Below are positions 19,254 to 29,400 of a stretch of DNA of 64,000 bases, piece after piece. The translations under genes were made by a program, and so were the position numbers. Position 1 is the stretch's first letter, and each line of letters begins with the position of its first letter. The stretch is taken from contig NZ_JAUOZU010000014.1 of assembly GCF_030551875.1 (NCBI RefSeq), positions 62,001-126,000 of the forward strand. Direction: 5' to 3'. The notes under the pieces were generated by a model, which worked only from the letters and a program-made list of their open reading frames with translations, ran no database searches and was not told the origin of the DNA. The DNA comes from Fluviirhizobium alvei. GTDB lineage: Bacteria; Pseudomonadota; Alphaproteobacteria; Rhizobiales; Rhizobiaceae.

Positions 19254-20098
19254 TTGAAATAGGCCTCCTCGATTTCCCTCAGACGCACCGCGGAATCACG
19301 GAAATCTTCTTCGGCCGCAATCGCGACCGAGGGAATGTCGCAGATCTCGAGCGTGTCGAGAATGATCGTGTCCATGGCATTGAAGAACTGCACCGACCAG
19401 ACGTTGCGGGCGCCAGTGGCAACGACGCGACAGGTGCCATAACCGCGCGAGGTGAGCTGCACCGGGCCGGCACCGAGCGTCGTCTGCAGGAAACCCATGT
19501 CTTCCGGGCTCATCGGAAAGAGCGAAAAGGTGATGACATGGGCCGGATCGCCATCACGATAGCGCGCCGTACGATCGGCGATTTCCGTCAGCACCGGCAT
19601 GACATTCATGGCACCGGCAGGCGCAGGACCATGAACGATTGTCGTCGGCAATGCCGAACAGGCCTGGCGGACCGCCGCCGGAATGCTGGCCACCTCGACA
19701 TAGTCGGCAATCAGCCGGCCCTCGGCATCGGTGAAACGGATGCGCCAGACCCCGGCCATCACCGCTTCCTGCATCTGGGCGGTGACGCCATTGGCGAGAG
19801 CCGCAACACCCGCAACCTCGCCTTCGCCGAGCGTTTCGGTGATCAGCGTGCGGTCATCCTCGGGAAAATCGGTAATATCGAACAGGCGCCCCGGCTCATT
19901 CGCCTTCTGGATAGCCAGCGCATCGGCAATCTCCGGCAGCAGCCGAGCGGTATGATTGCAACGCCGGATCATTTCCTCTGCCGTGCTGGTGGCCAGAAAA
20001 TTGAGCTTTCGCGCCCTGAGCGGCGGTTCGGCGCCGATCGGCATCACGGTCATGGCCGTATCCTCGCCCTCCGGGGCGACCCAGAAACCCGCCTTCAT
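19250..20098 (-). CDS. hupH: Hydrogenase accessory protein HupH (HyaF/HoxQ family)
   Basis: A 282-residue member of the HupH/HyaF family. Landmarks are the C-terminal blocks RGYGTCRVVATGARNVWSVQ and ILDTLEICDIPSVAIAAEEDFRDS. The family supports small-subunit iron-sulfur cluster maturation in aerobically produced enzymes. The start at 20098 overlaps hupG by four bases (ATGA). There are no membrane segments. Confidence 0.92.
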   Translation of the reverse strand: MKAGFWVAPEGEDTAMTVMPIGAEPPLRARKLNFLATSTAEEMIRRCNHTARLLPEIADALAIQKANEPGRLFDITDFPEDDRTLITETLGEGEVAGVAALANGVTAQMQEAVMAGVWRIRFTDAEGRLIADYVEVASIPAAVRQACSALPTTIVHGPAPAGAMNVMPVLTEIADRTARYRDGDPAHVITFSLFPMSPEDMGFLQTTLGAGPVQLTSRGYGTCRVVATGARNVWSVQFFNAMDTIILDTLEICDIPSVAIAAEEDFRDSAVRLREIEEAYFK

Positions 20099-20544
20099 CG
20101 CACAATCTCCTTGCCGGCATGGGTGATGGTGACCTGCGGCCCACCGGAGGCCACCATGACGGGCGCATCCGGCGACAGAAAGCCGCTGATCTTTTCCATA
20201 TATTCGGACCAGTCGCGGATCTTGCCGATCACACCGACCGGCTGATCGCGCCGTGTGACGACAAGGCTCGGCATCACAACCACATTGAAGCGGGCCTTGA
20301 GCTTGTCTTCGGTGTTGCGACGGACGACGGCACCGCGCAGGCGGCCGTCAAAGGCATGCAAAAGCTCGGGAAGCACGACGGCAACATCATCGGCCTCCGG
20401 GCGTTGTGCCGGATCGCCGCTGAAAAACAGAAGCGCATGATCAGGCTCGCCGGCGGCGGGCGCCAGGAAGGCGTCGATGCTTGTCTCGTCCACCACAGGA
20501 AGTCGATGCCGCTCGCTCAGCGCGCGGACCAGAAAAGATGGCAT
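20095..20544 (-). CDS. hupG: Hydrogenase accessory protein HupG (HyaE/HoxO family, thioredoxin-like)
   Basis: A 149-residue protein with a thioredoxin-like fold but no CxxC, as in HyaE and HoxO. The central part VVRRNTEDKLKARFNVVVMPSLVV matches the thioredoxin beta strand and cis-proline region (MPSL). The family binds the Tat signal of the hydrogenase small subunit. The start at 20544 has GGAGGAGA directly upstream and is preferred over an in-frame ATG at 20562 that lies on the far side of this ribosome site. It is the first gene of the long operon hupG to hupT and has its own sigma-54 promoter about 62-78 bases upstream. Confidence 0.9.
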   Translation of the reverse strand: MPSFLVRALSERHRLPVVDETSIDAFLAPAAGEPDHALLFFSGDPAQRPEADDVAVVLPELLHAFDGRLRGAVVRRNTEDKLKARFNVVVMPSLVVTRRDQPVGVIGKIRDWSEYMEKISGFLSPDAPVMVASGGPQVTITHAGKEIVR

Positions 20545-20605
20545 AGTCTCCTCCACTTTCACTCTGCAGATTCTTGTCGTTGATCAATCTGCTCAAGGAA
20601 CAGTC

Positions 20606-20622
20606 TGCAAAGCGCATGCCAG
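20606..20622 (-). promoter_or_regulatory. Sigma-54 (-24/-12) promoter of the hupG-hupT operon
   Basis: On the minus strand the sequence is CTGGCATGCGCTTTGCA. It fits the consensus TGGCAYG-N4-TTGCW, with GG and GC exactly ten bases apart. Transcription would start near 20594, about 50 bases before the hupG ATG. Three palindromes lie just upstream. Confidence 0.82.
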
Positions 20623-20638
20623 ATTGAGGAAAGTTGGA

Positions 20639-20733
20639 TTCCATTGATCTGGAAGGGAAATTTTCGCTCGGAAGGAATATTTTACGGATGAAACTGGAAA
20701 GTCAATTTCCAGTGTGGAAAATTACTTTTCACA
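20639..20733 (-). promoter_or_regulatory. Palindrome cluster upstream of the hupG promoter (candidate activator sites)
   Basis: Three inverted repeats occupy the hupF-hupG gap: TTCCA-N6-TGGAA (20639-20654), ACTGGAAA-N5-TTTCCAGT (20693-20713, perfect 8-bp arms) and TGTGGAAAA-N4-TTTTCACA (20713-20733, one bulged base). The last two are centred 20 bases apart, two helical turns. They sit roughly 45-140 bases upstream of the predicted start site, a usual place for enhancer sites of NtrC-type activators such as HupR. The surrounding DNA is AT-rich. Binding by HupR is inferred. Confidence 0.55.
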
Positions 20734-21025
20734 TGTCGCGCAAATGCGCCGGCAATTCCGGTTCGCGATTGACGAGATCGGCAAAGAGCGCATCGAAATC
20801 GCGTCCCGCTACGGCTTCGGCAAGGCCCGAGAGCGCATTGTCGATGGCGCGGGCTTCTTCCGCATCGAGCACGCGGATCGCCGAGCCGAGATGGGTAAGA
20901 ACATGGGTGCCGGGCGCCTGCTCGCCGACCAGCATCATGGAAATCGCAACGATGTTGCCGTGGCGTTCGCACTGGGCCACGCAATCATTGCCGGTGACGA
21001 CCTGCATGGGGATGCCGATGCACAT
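20729..21025 (-). CDS. hupF: HypC-family hydrogenase chaperone HupF
   Basis: A 98-residue HypC paralogue starting MCIGIPMQV, with Cys2 as functional residue and a C-terminal tail longer than HypC. In Rhizobium, HupF stabilises the HupL precursor in air. The start at 21025 has AAGGAAG nine bases upstream; the open frame further upstream is not conserved. It is the last gene of the hupSLCDEF group and ends inside the palindrome cluster of the next promoter. Confidence 0.94.
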   Translation of the reverse strand: MCIGIPMQVVTGNDCVAQCERHGNIVAISMMLVGEQAPGTHVLTHLGSAIRVLDAEEARAIDNALSGLAEAVAGRDFDALFADLVNREPELPAHLRDM

Positions 21026-21098
21026 GATGTCTTCCTTTGGAAATGTCGGAAGGGCCGCCGGACATCGCCGACGGCCCGGTGCGGCCTTGGAAGAGCCA

Positions 21099-21674
21099 TC
21101 AGCCAGCGAGAAGGGCAGCGCCCGACAGCGCCACAAGGGCACCGGCAAACCGTCCGACGATCTGGCCCGTGCGTCCGAAACGGAGCGCAGCCAGACCGAG
21201 ACCGACGGCATGCAGGATGACGGTCGCCATCATGAAGCCAGCAACATAGCCTGCAGCGCTCGACATGCCGGGCAGTTCGGTCCCATGGGCATGGCCGTGG
21301 AAGAGGGCACAGATGCCGACGATGGCGGCGGCGGCCATGGTCGGAACCCGAACCTCGAAGGCCACCAGCAGCCCGAGCATGGCGACGGTGAGCGCGATGC
21401 CCGTCTCCACCATCGGCAGTTCGATGCCATAAATGCCCATGACACCGCCCAGTGCCATCACGGCAACGAAGGCGGACGGCACGATGATGCGGGCAGAGCC
21501 GCCAAGCGTCGAGGCCCAGAAGCCGACCGCGACCATGGCAAGGATATGATCCAGCCCGCTGAAAGGATGGCTGAAGCCGGAAAAGGCGCCATCGGCATGC
21601 AGGCCCGGATGAGCTTCGGCGAGACCCGGCAGCGCCAGGAGGGCGGCAGCCGCCGCGATTGTGCGATAATTCAT
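21099..21674 (-). CDS. hupE: HupE nickel permease
   Basis: A 191-residue HupE/UreJ-family transporter. A signal-like N-terminus ends at AEAHPG. About six membrane helices follow, with the nickel motif HPFSGLDH (HX5DH) at the start of the first mature helix and FHGHAHGTE further on. In Rhizobium leguminosarum HupE is a nickel diffusion facilitator. AGGAGGAAA precedes the ATG. It lies between hupD and hupF as in R. leguminosarum. Confidence 0.93.
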   Translation of the reverse strand: MNYRTIAAAAALLALPGLAEAHPGLHADGAFSGFSHPFSGLDHILAMVAVGFWASTLGGSARIIVPSAFVAVMALGGVMGIYGIELPMVETGIALTVAMLGLLVAFEVRVPTMAAAAIVGICALFHGHAHGTELPGMSSAAGYVAGFMMATVILHAVGLGLAALRFGRTGQIVGRFAGALVALSGAALLAG

Positions 21675-21683
21675 GGTTTCCTC

Positions 21684-22286
21684 CTAAAAGCTGAGTTCGG
21701 CCATCGGAAGACGGCGCTCGTAACTCTCATAATCGATGTCATTTTCGAGCAGGGGCGGAACATCCTCGTCCGCCGCCCGCGCTTTTACCGCGATGCCCCA
21801 TCCGCGCAGGATCTCGACCGCCGCCTCGACGGCAGCCGGCAGGACGGCCTTGACCGGCTCGGTCAGCGGCCCGCCCCAATCCTCGAGATCGAGCGGCTGG
21901 CAACCGATCAGCGCAAGCCGCTCGGGATAATGGCCCATGAGATCGGCAGCGCTCAGGACTTCCTGAAAGCCGGTCTGGTGCAGGCTCATCTTCTTGGCGC
22001 CGGTGAACTTGGGCACCTCGTCGTCTTCAACCAGCTTCATCGTGCCTGGCTCGAGACCATAATCGATGGCATCGAAAACGATCAGCCGGTCATGTTCGTT
22101 GACGAACTGCACCAGATAGAGACCCTGGGTACCGCCATCGAGAATGGTGACGTTTTCCGGTACCGAATAGGCCTTGTGGAAGGCTTCAACGGCGCGGACG
22201 CCAAAACCTTCGTCGGCCCAGAGAATGTTGCCGATCCCGAGCACGAGCACCCGGGGTTCGGATTGCGATTGGGGAACGCTCGCCAT
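21684..22286 (-). CDS. hupD: Hydrogenase maturation endopeptidase HupD
   Basis: A 200-residue HyaD/HybD-type protease. The nickel-probing residues are Glu in GNILWADEGFGV (about residue 26), Asp in VFDAIDYG (about 72) and His in MSLHQTG (about 103). It removes the last 15 residues of HupL after His581 once nickel is inserted. It follows hupC directly (no gap) and is preceded by GGGAGGA. Confidence 0.95.
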   Translation of the reverse strand: MASVPQSQSEPRVLVLGIGNILWADEGFGVRAVEAFHKAYSVPENVTILDGGTQGLYLVQFVNEHDRLIVFDAIDYGLEPGTMKLVEDDEVPKFTGAKKMSLHQTGFQEVLSAADLMGHYPERLALIGCQPLDLEDWGGPLTEPVKAVLPAAVEAAVEILRGWGIAVKARAADEDVPPLLENDIDYESYERRLPMAELSF

Positions 22287-23012
22287 TCAATCGTCCTCCC
22301 GGTCCTTGAACAGCCGCTCACCCGAGATCATCGACGAAATGATGCTCTGGCGGCTCATGATGTCTTCGCGAACGGCGACATAGATGTGGATCATCACGAA
22401 GAGCAGGATCAGCCACATGCCGAGATGGTGCCAGGTATGGATGTCCTGGCTGTTGGGCCAGATCGAGAAGACCCAGCCGAACAGGGCGTATTCCCAGCTG
22501 TCGCGGCCGGCACCTTCGCTGTAGAGCGCAAAGCCGGTGATCACCATGAAGAAGAGCGGCAGGGTGAAACCCAGGAACATGGCAAACTGCGCCAGCGGGT
22601 TATGGCCGACATATTTCTTCGGCTGGCGCACGAGGAAGGCATACCAGCCCACCTCATGCAGCCATTCCTTCCAGAACCGGCCACTCCAGAACGGCACATA
22701 GAAGATCTGCCGCGCATGGACATTGCCGACAAAGGCCCAGTAGACCCTGAGGATCAGGAAGACGGCGAGGATCTGCCCCGCCGCGAAATGGGCAAAGCGG
22801 ATATAGCCCATCAGGAAGTTGGCGCTCGCCTCCCCCGGAACCGAGGGCAGCGGCGAACCAATGAAATAGCCGGTCAGCGCCAGTGTCAGGATCGCGAAGG
22901 CATTGATCCAGTGCCAGATGCGCACCGGCGCCTCATAGACATAGACGCTCTGGCGTTCCACGGCCTTTTCGCCGTGGGAATCGGCTGCGGCAAGCGTGTC
23001 TTGGACTGTCAT
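22287..23012 (-). CDS. hupC: Hydrogenase b-type cytochrome HupC
   Basis: A 241-residue membrane cytochrome b with four hydrophobic helices (beginning about 33, 68, 135 and 195). Haem-ligand histidines are found in RIWHWINAF, IRFAHFAAG and IHTWHHLGMW. It anchors HupSL to the periplasmic face of the membrane and passes electrons to the quinone pool. The start at 23012 has GGGAGGCGGTC upstream. It lies ten bases after hupL, in the order hupS-hupL-hupC found for membrane-bound uptake enzymes. Confidence 0.95.
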   Translation of the reverse strand: MTVQDTLAAADSHGEKAVERQSVYVYEAPVRIWHWINAFAILTLALTGYFIGSPLPSVPGEASANFLMGYIRFAHFAAGQILAVFLILRVYWAFVGNVHARQIFYVPFWSGRFWKEWLHEVGWYAFLVRQPKKYVGHNPLAQFAMFLGFTLPLFFMVITGFALYSEGAGRDSWEYALFGWVFSIWPNSQDIHTWHHLGMWLILLFVMIHIYVAVREDIMSRQSIISSMISGERLFKDREDD

Positions 23013-23022
23013 GACCGCCTCC

Positions 23023-24813
<1,791 letters not shown>

Positions 24814-24836
24814 GATGGTGTTCCTACCCAAATCTC

Positions 24837-25919
24837 TTATGCGTCGGCTTTTTCGCGCTTGCTGGTCACGCGTTTGACAGCGGTCACGGCCGCATGCGCA
24901 GCGATGGCGCCGCCGACGACGCCGGCTGCCGTCATGCCGATCTTGTCGGCGTTTGCTTCGATGCCGAACTGGTTGATGGTGGTCAGCCGATCATAGAAGC
25001 TGCCCTTGTCCCAGAAACCGTCTTCCGAGCAGCCGATGCAGCCATGGCCCGACTGGATCGGGAAGGACACGCCCTCGTTCCAGCGCACGGTGGAACAGGC
25101 ATTGTAGGTGGTCGGGCCCTTGCAGCCCATCTTGTAGAGACAGTAGCCCTTGCGTGCGCCCTCGTCGTCCCATTCCTCGACGAACTGGCCGGCATCGAAA
25201 TGCGGCCGGCGGTAGCACTTGTCGTGGATGCGCTGCGAATAGAACATCTTCGGCCGGCCCTGGCGGTCGAGTTCGGGCAGTTTGCCGAAGGTGGTGATGA
25301 AGGTGACGACGCCGGTCATCACCTCCGCGATGGGCGGACAGCCCGGGACCTTGATGATCGGCTTGTCGAGAATGACCTTGTCGATGGGCGTCGCCTGGGT
25401 CGGGTTGGGCTTGGCGGCCTGCACGCAGCCCCAGGAAGCACAGGCGCCCCACGCGATGACCGCCATCGCGTCCTCGGCCATCCATTTCAGCTTCTCGACG
25501 AACGGCTTGCCGCCGTCGATGCAGAACATGCCATCCTCGTTGAGCGGCGGATTGCCCTCGACGGCGAGGATATATTTGCCCTTGTACTTCTGCTTGGTCT
25601 CTTCAAGGATCGCCTCGGCCTGATGGCCGGCTGCCGCCATGATTGTGTCGTCGTAATCGAGCGAGATCATCGACAGAACCACATCCTTCACAAGCGGATG
25701 CGCCGAGCGGATGAAGCTTTCCGAACAGCAGGTGCATTCAAGCCCGTGCATCCAGATGACCGGCACCCGCTCGTTGGTTTCCAGCGCCTGCGCCATGGCC
25801 GTCGCCGCACCGGGGCCAAAGCCGAGGCTTGCCGCAGTCAGGCTGCAGAATTTCGTGAAACTGCGCCGGGTAATCCCCTGGCGGCGAATGACGTCATAGA
25901 AGGTTTCAGCAGTTGCCAT
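24837..25919 (-). CDS. hupS: Uptake [NiFe] hydrogenase small subunit HupS, O2-tolerant type
   Basis: A 360-residue small subunit. The Tat signal ITRRSFTKF lies at 16-24 and is cleaved near AMAQA. The proximal cluster cysteines are C62, C64, C65, C160, C165 and C194. The offsets from the first cysteine (2, 3, 98, 103, 132) equal those of C17, C19, C20, C115, C120 and C149 in Ralstonia HoxK, so both extra cysteines of the O2-tolerant 4Fe-3S cluster are present. A C-terminal membrane helix (about 328-348) anchors it. The ATG at 25919 has GGAGG upstream. The gene follows a sigma-54 promoter. Confidence 0.97.
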   Translation of the reverse strand: MATAETFYDVIRRQGITRRSFTKFCSLTAASLGFGPGAATAMAQALETNERVPVIWMHGLECTCCSESFIRSAHPLVKDVVLSMISLDYDDTIMAAAGHQAEAILEETKQKYKGKYILAVEGNPPLNEDGMFCIDGGKPFVEKLKWMAEDAMAVIAWGACASWGCVQAAKPNPTQATPIDKVILDKPIIKVPGCPPIAEVMTGVVTFITTFGKLPELDRQGRPKMFYSQRIHDKCYRRPHFDAGQFVEEWDDEGARKGYCLYKMGCKGPTTYNACSTVRWNEGVSFPIQSGHGCIGCSEDGFWDKGSFYDRLTTINQFGIEANADKIGMTAAGVVGGAIAAHAAVTAVKRVTSKREKADA

Positions 25920-25986
25920 ATGGTCCTCCAGCAATCCATCCCCAACATGTCGCCCGAATGACACCCGGGCGTTGTAGGAGGAGGGT

Positions 25987-26005
25987 TTGCAAGAAGCGGG
26001 CCAAG
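25987..26005 (-). promoter_or_regulatory. Sigma-54 (-24/-12) promoter of hupSLCDEF
   Basis: On the minus strand the sequence reads CTTGGCCCGCTTCTTGCAA. It matches TGGCACG-N4-TTGCW except for one base, with GG and GC ten bases apart. Transcription would start near 25977, leaving a leader of about 58 bases. An AT-rich stretch (26022-26070) lies directly upstream, where IHF-type bending would be expected, though no clear IHF consensus is visible. Confidence 0.85.
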
Positions 26006-26152
26006 AGCGATCAGGCTGTGGAGTTTCCTTTTATTTCTTTGAAATTTATAGCTATTTTCGAATATGACAAAACAAGGGACAGAGCCGGTCGGAAGCTTGG
26101 GCGGAAAGAAGCCTTGCAGCGGTGAAAACCGGCTTATCGCCTGCCATCCGGT

Positions 26153-27595
26153 TCAGTGAGCAGTGCAGACCATGCAGGGATCGAAGGAGCGGATCACATG
26201 CTGCAGCGCGGCAGATTTTGCTCCGAGTCCACCGGTGTCGAGCCCGGCCAGCGCGCTTTCGAGCGGTCCCGGCACGCCATCGGCATCGCGCGGGGAGAAG
26301 TTCCAGGTCGTCGGTGCGATGATCTGGTAACGCTCGATCCGGTCGTCGCGGATGCTGACCCAATGGCCGAGCGCACCGCGGGCGGCTTCCACCAATCCTG
26401 ACCCTGTTGCCGTGTCCGGCAGCGCGAAATGGCGGCAGAACTCATCTTTCAGCCGCAGCTCGCGCAGCCAACCGCGCATGGAATGAACCAGAAGGGCCGT
26501 CTCGATCAGCCGCGCGACGATGCGGGTTCTGACCGAGGTCGCTCCGGTCCGCGCAATCAGGGCACGGATCAGCGGATGGCCGGCCACGGCAAGACGTGCA
26601 ACGGCACCGGCTTCGGCCGGCATCTTGCCGAGCCGCGGCGCCTTTGCCCAGGAATAGGCGCGCTCCTTTTCGGCACTCGGAACCGTTTCGGAATTCCAGG
26701 GGCGGTCGCCAGATGGCAGAAACCAGGAATGGGCAACATCTTCGGAAATGCCGCCGACATCAAGTGCCGTGAGCGTGCCATCGGCAAGAAAGACACCGGA
26801 TGGCAACAGCGAACCATCGGCCGTATGATAGGCGCCGAAGGACAAGAGTCGGCCCGGCCCCTTGCCCAGTTCGGCGAGCGAGAGATCATCGGCAAGCCGC
26901 AGGAACTGGCAGAAATCGGCTGTGCCGGCTTCCGCATAGGCCGTCAGTTCCTCCTCGGTCTCGAGTGACAGGATCGTATCGAGAGATGCGCCGTAGAGCG
27001 CCTGTTCGAGAAAGACCTGAAACTCACCAAGCAGGGTCAAGAGCTGCACCCGCTCGCCGACATCGATGGCGCGCGTGGTACCGCCGGGCTGGAAAGCCAG
27101 CGAATGCGGCCATTTGCCGGCAATCACGCCCATGACCTCCAGGAGCCGCTTGCGCATTGGCAGGAACTGGGCAGAACCGCCGCCACTCACCGCCTTGAAG
27201 CGCGAAACGACGCCATCGAACCATGATCGGCCGCGATATTCGTCGCGAGCGAAATCCGGCATGAAGAAGAGATAGAAGTGGGTGAGGTGATCGGCAATGT
27301 TTTCCGCCGCGTGGGCGAGATTGGCCGCGATATAACCATTGGGTGCGGCGCGACCACCGGCGAGATTGCGCAAGGCGCTGGCCGCAGCAATCGATTGCGA
27401 CACCGAACAGATGCCGCAGATGCGCGGGGCGATGACCAGCGCATCCAGCCCCGGCCGACCGGCCAGCATCTGCTCGAATCCACGATAGAGCGTCGTCGTC
27501 ACCTCGGCGCGCTCGATGATGCCATCCTCAATATCAAGGCTGACTTCGAGGTCGCCTTCGACGCGGTTGAAGGGGCCGGCAATGACGCGGTTCAT
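26153..27595 (-). CDS. hupV: Regulatory (H2-sensing) hydrogenase large subunit HupV/HoxC
   Basis: A 480-residue large subunit with nickel ligands in RICGICSVSQS (about residue 58) and in SFDPCMVCTAH, where it ends exactly at the histidine. The absence of any C-terminal tail is typical of H2 sensors, which need no HupD-type processing. It forms a cytoplasmic pair with HupU and signals to the HupT kinase. The ATG overlaps the hupU stop by four bases. A separate block of about 230 bases divides it from hupS. Confidence 0.95.
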   Translation of the reverse strand: MNRVIAGPFNRVEGDLEVSLDIEDGIIERAEVTTTLYRGFEQMLAGRPGLDALVIAPRICGICSVSQSIAAASALRNLAGGRAAPNGYIAANLAHAAENIADHLTHFYLFFMPDFARDEYRGRSWFDGVVSRFKAVSGGGSAQFLPMRKRLLEVMGVIAGKWPHSLAFQPGGTTRAIDVGERVQLLTLLGEFQVFLEQALYGASLDTILSLETEEELTAYAEAGTADFCQFLRLADDLSLAELGKGPGRLLSFGAYHTADGSLLPSGVFLADGTLTALDVGGISEDVAHSWFLPSGDRPWNSETVPSAEKERAYSWAKAPRLGKMPAEAGAVARLAVAGHPLIRALIARTGATSVRTRIVARLIETALLVHSMRGWLRELRLKDEFCRHFALPDTATGSGLVEAARGALGHWVSIRDDRIERYQIIAPTTWNFSPRDADGVPGPLESALAGLDTGGLGAKSAALQHVIRSFDPCMVCTAH

Positions 27596-28605
27596 TCGTT
27601 CGGACCCTTGTTGCGCGGCGATCCGAGGACGACACGATCTGACGTCGCATTTTCGCGCACCCGTTCCGGCGTGGCGGACTTGGACAAGGCTGCGAGCGCC
27701 ACGAACCAGGCCTTGGGCATGTCGCGCGGCAGGCCGACCGGAATGCCACCGACCTTGGCCGTCTTGAGAAAATCCGTCGCACCTTCAAAACCGGGTTCGG
27801 TGCAGGCAATGCAGGAAAAGCCGCCATGGGTGCAGGAACCGCCACCGTTCCAGCCGCGCTGGTTGCAGTCGCCTGCAGCCTGGGTCGCCTTGCAGCCGAG
27901 ATGCTCCATCATGCAGCCAAGATCGGAAAACTTTTCCGCACTCGCCTTGAATTCGTAATATTCGTTGCGCTCGCAACCGTGATGGGCAAGCGTCTTGGCA
28001 TAGAATTTCGGTCGGCCGAGACGATCGAGATCGCGTTCGTCGAAATCGCCCATCTGGAGCGCGATGATCGTTTCCATGATCCAGCCGGGATGCGGGGCGC
28101 AGCCGGCGATATTGATCACCGGCAGACCCGACAGCGAGCGGTAATCCTGCCCGAGCACGCCGCCGGCCTCGCCGCCTTCATATTGCAGTCCCGAAGCCTC
28201 GGTCGGATCGGGCGCGATGGCATGAATGCCGCCATAGGAGGCGCAGGTGCCGACAGCCAGACAGTGATGCGCGCGCGGCGCAAGCCGTCTGACCCAATCC
28301 AGCATGGTGCTGCCTGTGCCGGCCAGCCGGTTGAAGAGGCCGCTTCCATTGGGCCCCCGCAGGACGGAGCCTTCGATACAGAGGAAATCGAGCGGAGTGC
28401 TGCCATCCTCGACGCGTTTCAGGATATCGATCGCTTCGGTGCCACTTTCCTCGCTGAGCGACGGATGCCAGAGCAGCTCGATGCCGAAGGATTTGAGTTC
28501 TCGCGCCCAGCCTTGCGCGCCATTGTCGAGCACGGACATGGTGCAACCGCCACAGCTGCCGGCCTGCAGCCACAGCAGCGTCATCGGTGATTCGGATCTG
28601 GGCAT
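27592..28605 (-). CDS. hupU: Regulatory (H2-sensing) hydrogenase small subunit HupU/HoxB
   Basis: A small subunit of about 337 residues with LWLQAGSCGGCTMS near the N-terminus, GTCASYGG and NIAGCAPHPGW for the proximal cluster, and a cysteine-rich C-terminal half for the other clusters (HHGCERNEYYEF, GCMMEHLGCKA, GGFSCIACTEPGF). It has no Tat signal and no membrane anchor, so the enzyme stays in the cytoplasm, as for the H2 sensor of the HupT/HupR pathway. The exact start is uncertain: ATGs at 28635, 28617, 28605 and 28584 are all in frame and none has a good ribosome site. It may be translated from a weak start as a low-abundance sensor. Confidence 0.92.
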   Translation of the reverse strand: MPRSESPMTLLWLQAGSCGGCTMSVLDNGAQGWARELKSFGIELLWHPSLSEESGTEAIDILKRVEDGSTPLDFLCIEGSVLRGPNGSGLFNRLAGTGSTMLDWVRRLAPRAHHCLAVGTCASYGGIHAIAPDPTEASGLQYEGGEAGGVLGQDYRSLSGLPVINIAGCAPHPGWIMETIIALQMGDFDERDLDRLGRPKFYAKTLAHHGCERNEYYEFKASAEKFSDLGCMMEHLGCKATQAAGDCNQRGWNGGGSCTHGGFSCIACTEPGFEGATDFLKTAKVGGIPVGLPRDMPKAWFVALAALSKSATPERVRENATSDRVVLGSPRNKGPNE

Positions 28606-28693
28606 GCCGGTAAACATCGGCGGTGAATGTCGCATCTCGATCGAAGGCGGTCAACCTTGGTCCCCGCCGACGGGCCGAACCGGAAGCCGGCGA

Positions 28694-29389
28694 TCACCAT
28701 TCAATCGCACTGCCGTCATAGGCAAAGAAGCCACCCGAAAGACCGCTTTTAAGACCGTCGAGCACGGAAAGCAGCGCTTCGGCACTCTCCGCAGGCGGCA
28801 TGCGGCTATGGCCAGCGGCATAGCCTTCCGTCAATGGTGTCGCCACCGTCCCGGGATGCAGCGCCGCCAGCACGGTTTCCGGATGCGTGCGGGCAAGTTC
28901 GACCGCGGCGGTGCGCACGATCTGGTTCAGGGCGGCCTTGGCGGCGCGGTAGGAGATCCAGCCGCCGAGCCTGTTGTCGCCGATCGAGCCGACGCGGGCG
29001 GACAGAAAGCCCATCAGGCTGCGATTGCGCCGATCGAGCTTTGGCGAAAAATGCTTGAGAACCAGCGCTGTGCCCACGGCATTGAGCGCGAACTGTTTCA
29101 TCATCGCGTCAGCAGAAATCTGCCGCAACGCTTTTTCAGGCCCGACCCCGTCAATCGTCAGGCCCCCGGTCGCGCAAAAGACGAGCTGGAAAGGGCCCTC
29201 AAGCCTTTCGGCAGCCTGAGCCACAGAAAGCTCGTCCGTCACATCAAGCCCATCGTCGCGACGCGACAGGCGAATAAGTTCGCCACAGTTGGTGTCGGCC
29301 GCGAGCGCCTCTGCGATTGCCGAACCGATCCCGCCGCTGGCGCCGATCACGATGGCCCGGTAGCCGGGCGATAAGGATGTCATTCGCAT
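28694..29389 (-). CDS. Short-chain dehydrogenase coupled to the photolyase gene
   Basis: An SDR of about 231 residues with the nucleotide site GASGGIGSAIAEAL near residue 15, a conserved FCATGG in place of NNAG, a serine strand LMGFLSARVGS and the YRAAKAALN tyrosine-lysine pair. It resembles the CsgA/sniffer-like SDR group often encoded beside bacterial cryptochromes. The start at 29389 has AAGGAG six bases upstream, just after the photolyase stop (29401). The two genes are therefore coupled. The substrate is unknown. Confidence 0.8.
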   Translation of the reverse strand: MRMTSLSPGYRAIVIGASGGIGSAIAEALAADTNCGELIRLSRRDDGLDVTDELSVAQAAERLEGPFQLVFCATGGLTIDGVGPEKALRQISADAMMKQFALNAVGTALVLKHFSPKLDRRNRSLMGFLSARVGSIGDNRLGGWISYRAAKAALNQIVRTAAVELARTHPETVLAALHPGTVATPLTEGYAAGHSRMPPAESAEALLSVLDGLKSGLSGGFFAYDGSAIEW

Positions 29390-29400
29390 TTCATGCTCCT

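Noticed and set aside
20580-20596. TTGATCAATCTGCTCAA as a possible FNR/FnrN box before hupG
   Set aside because: Arms TTGA and TCAA are nine bases apart. An anaerobox needs TTGAT-N4-ATCAA, so the spacing is wrong.
26006-26200. NifA upstream activator site (TGT-N10-ACA) before hupS
   Set aside because: No TGT and ACA with ten bases between was found in this stretch, so NifA control is not supported by the window.
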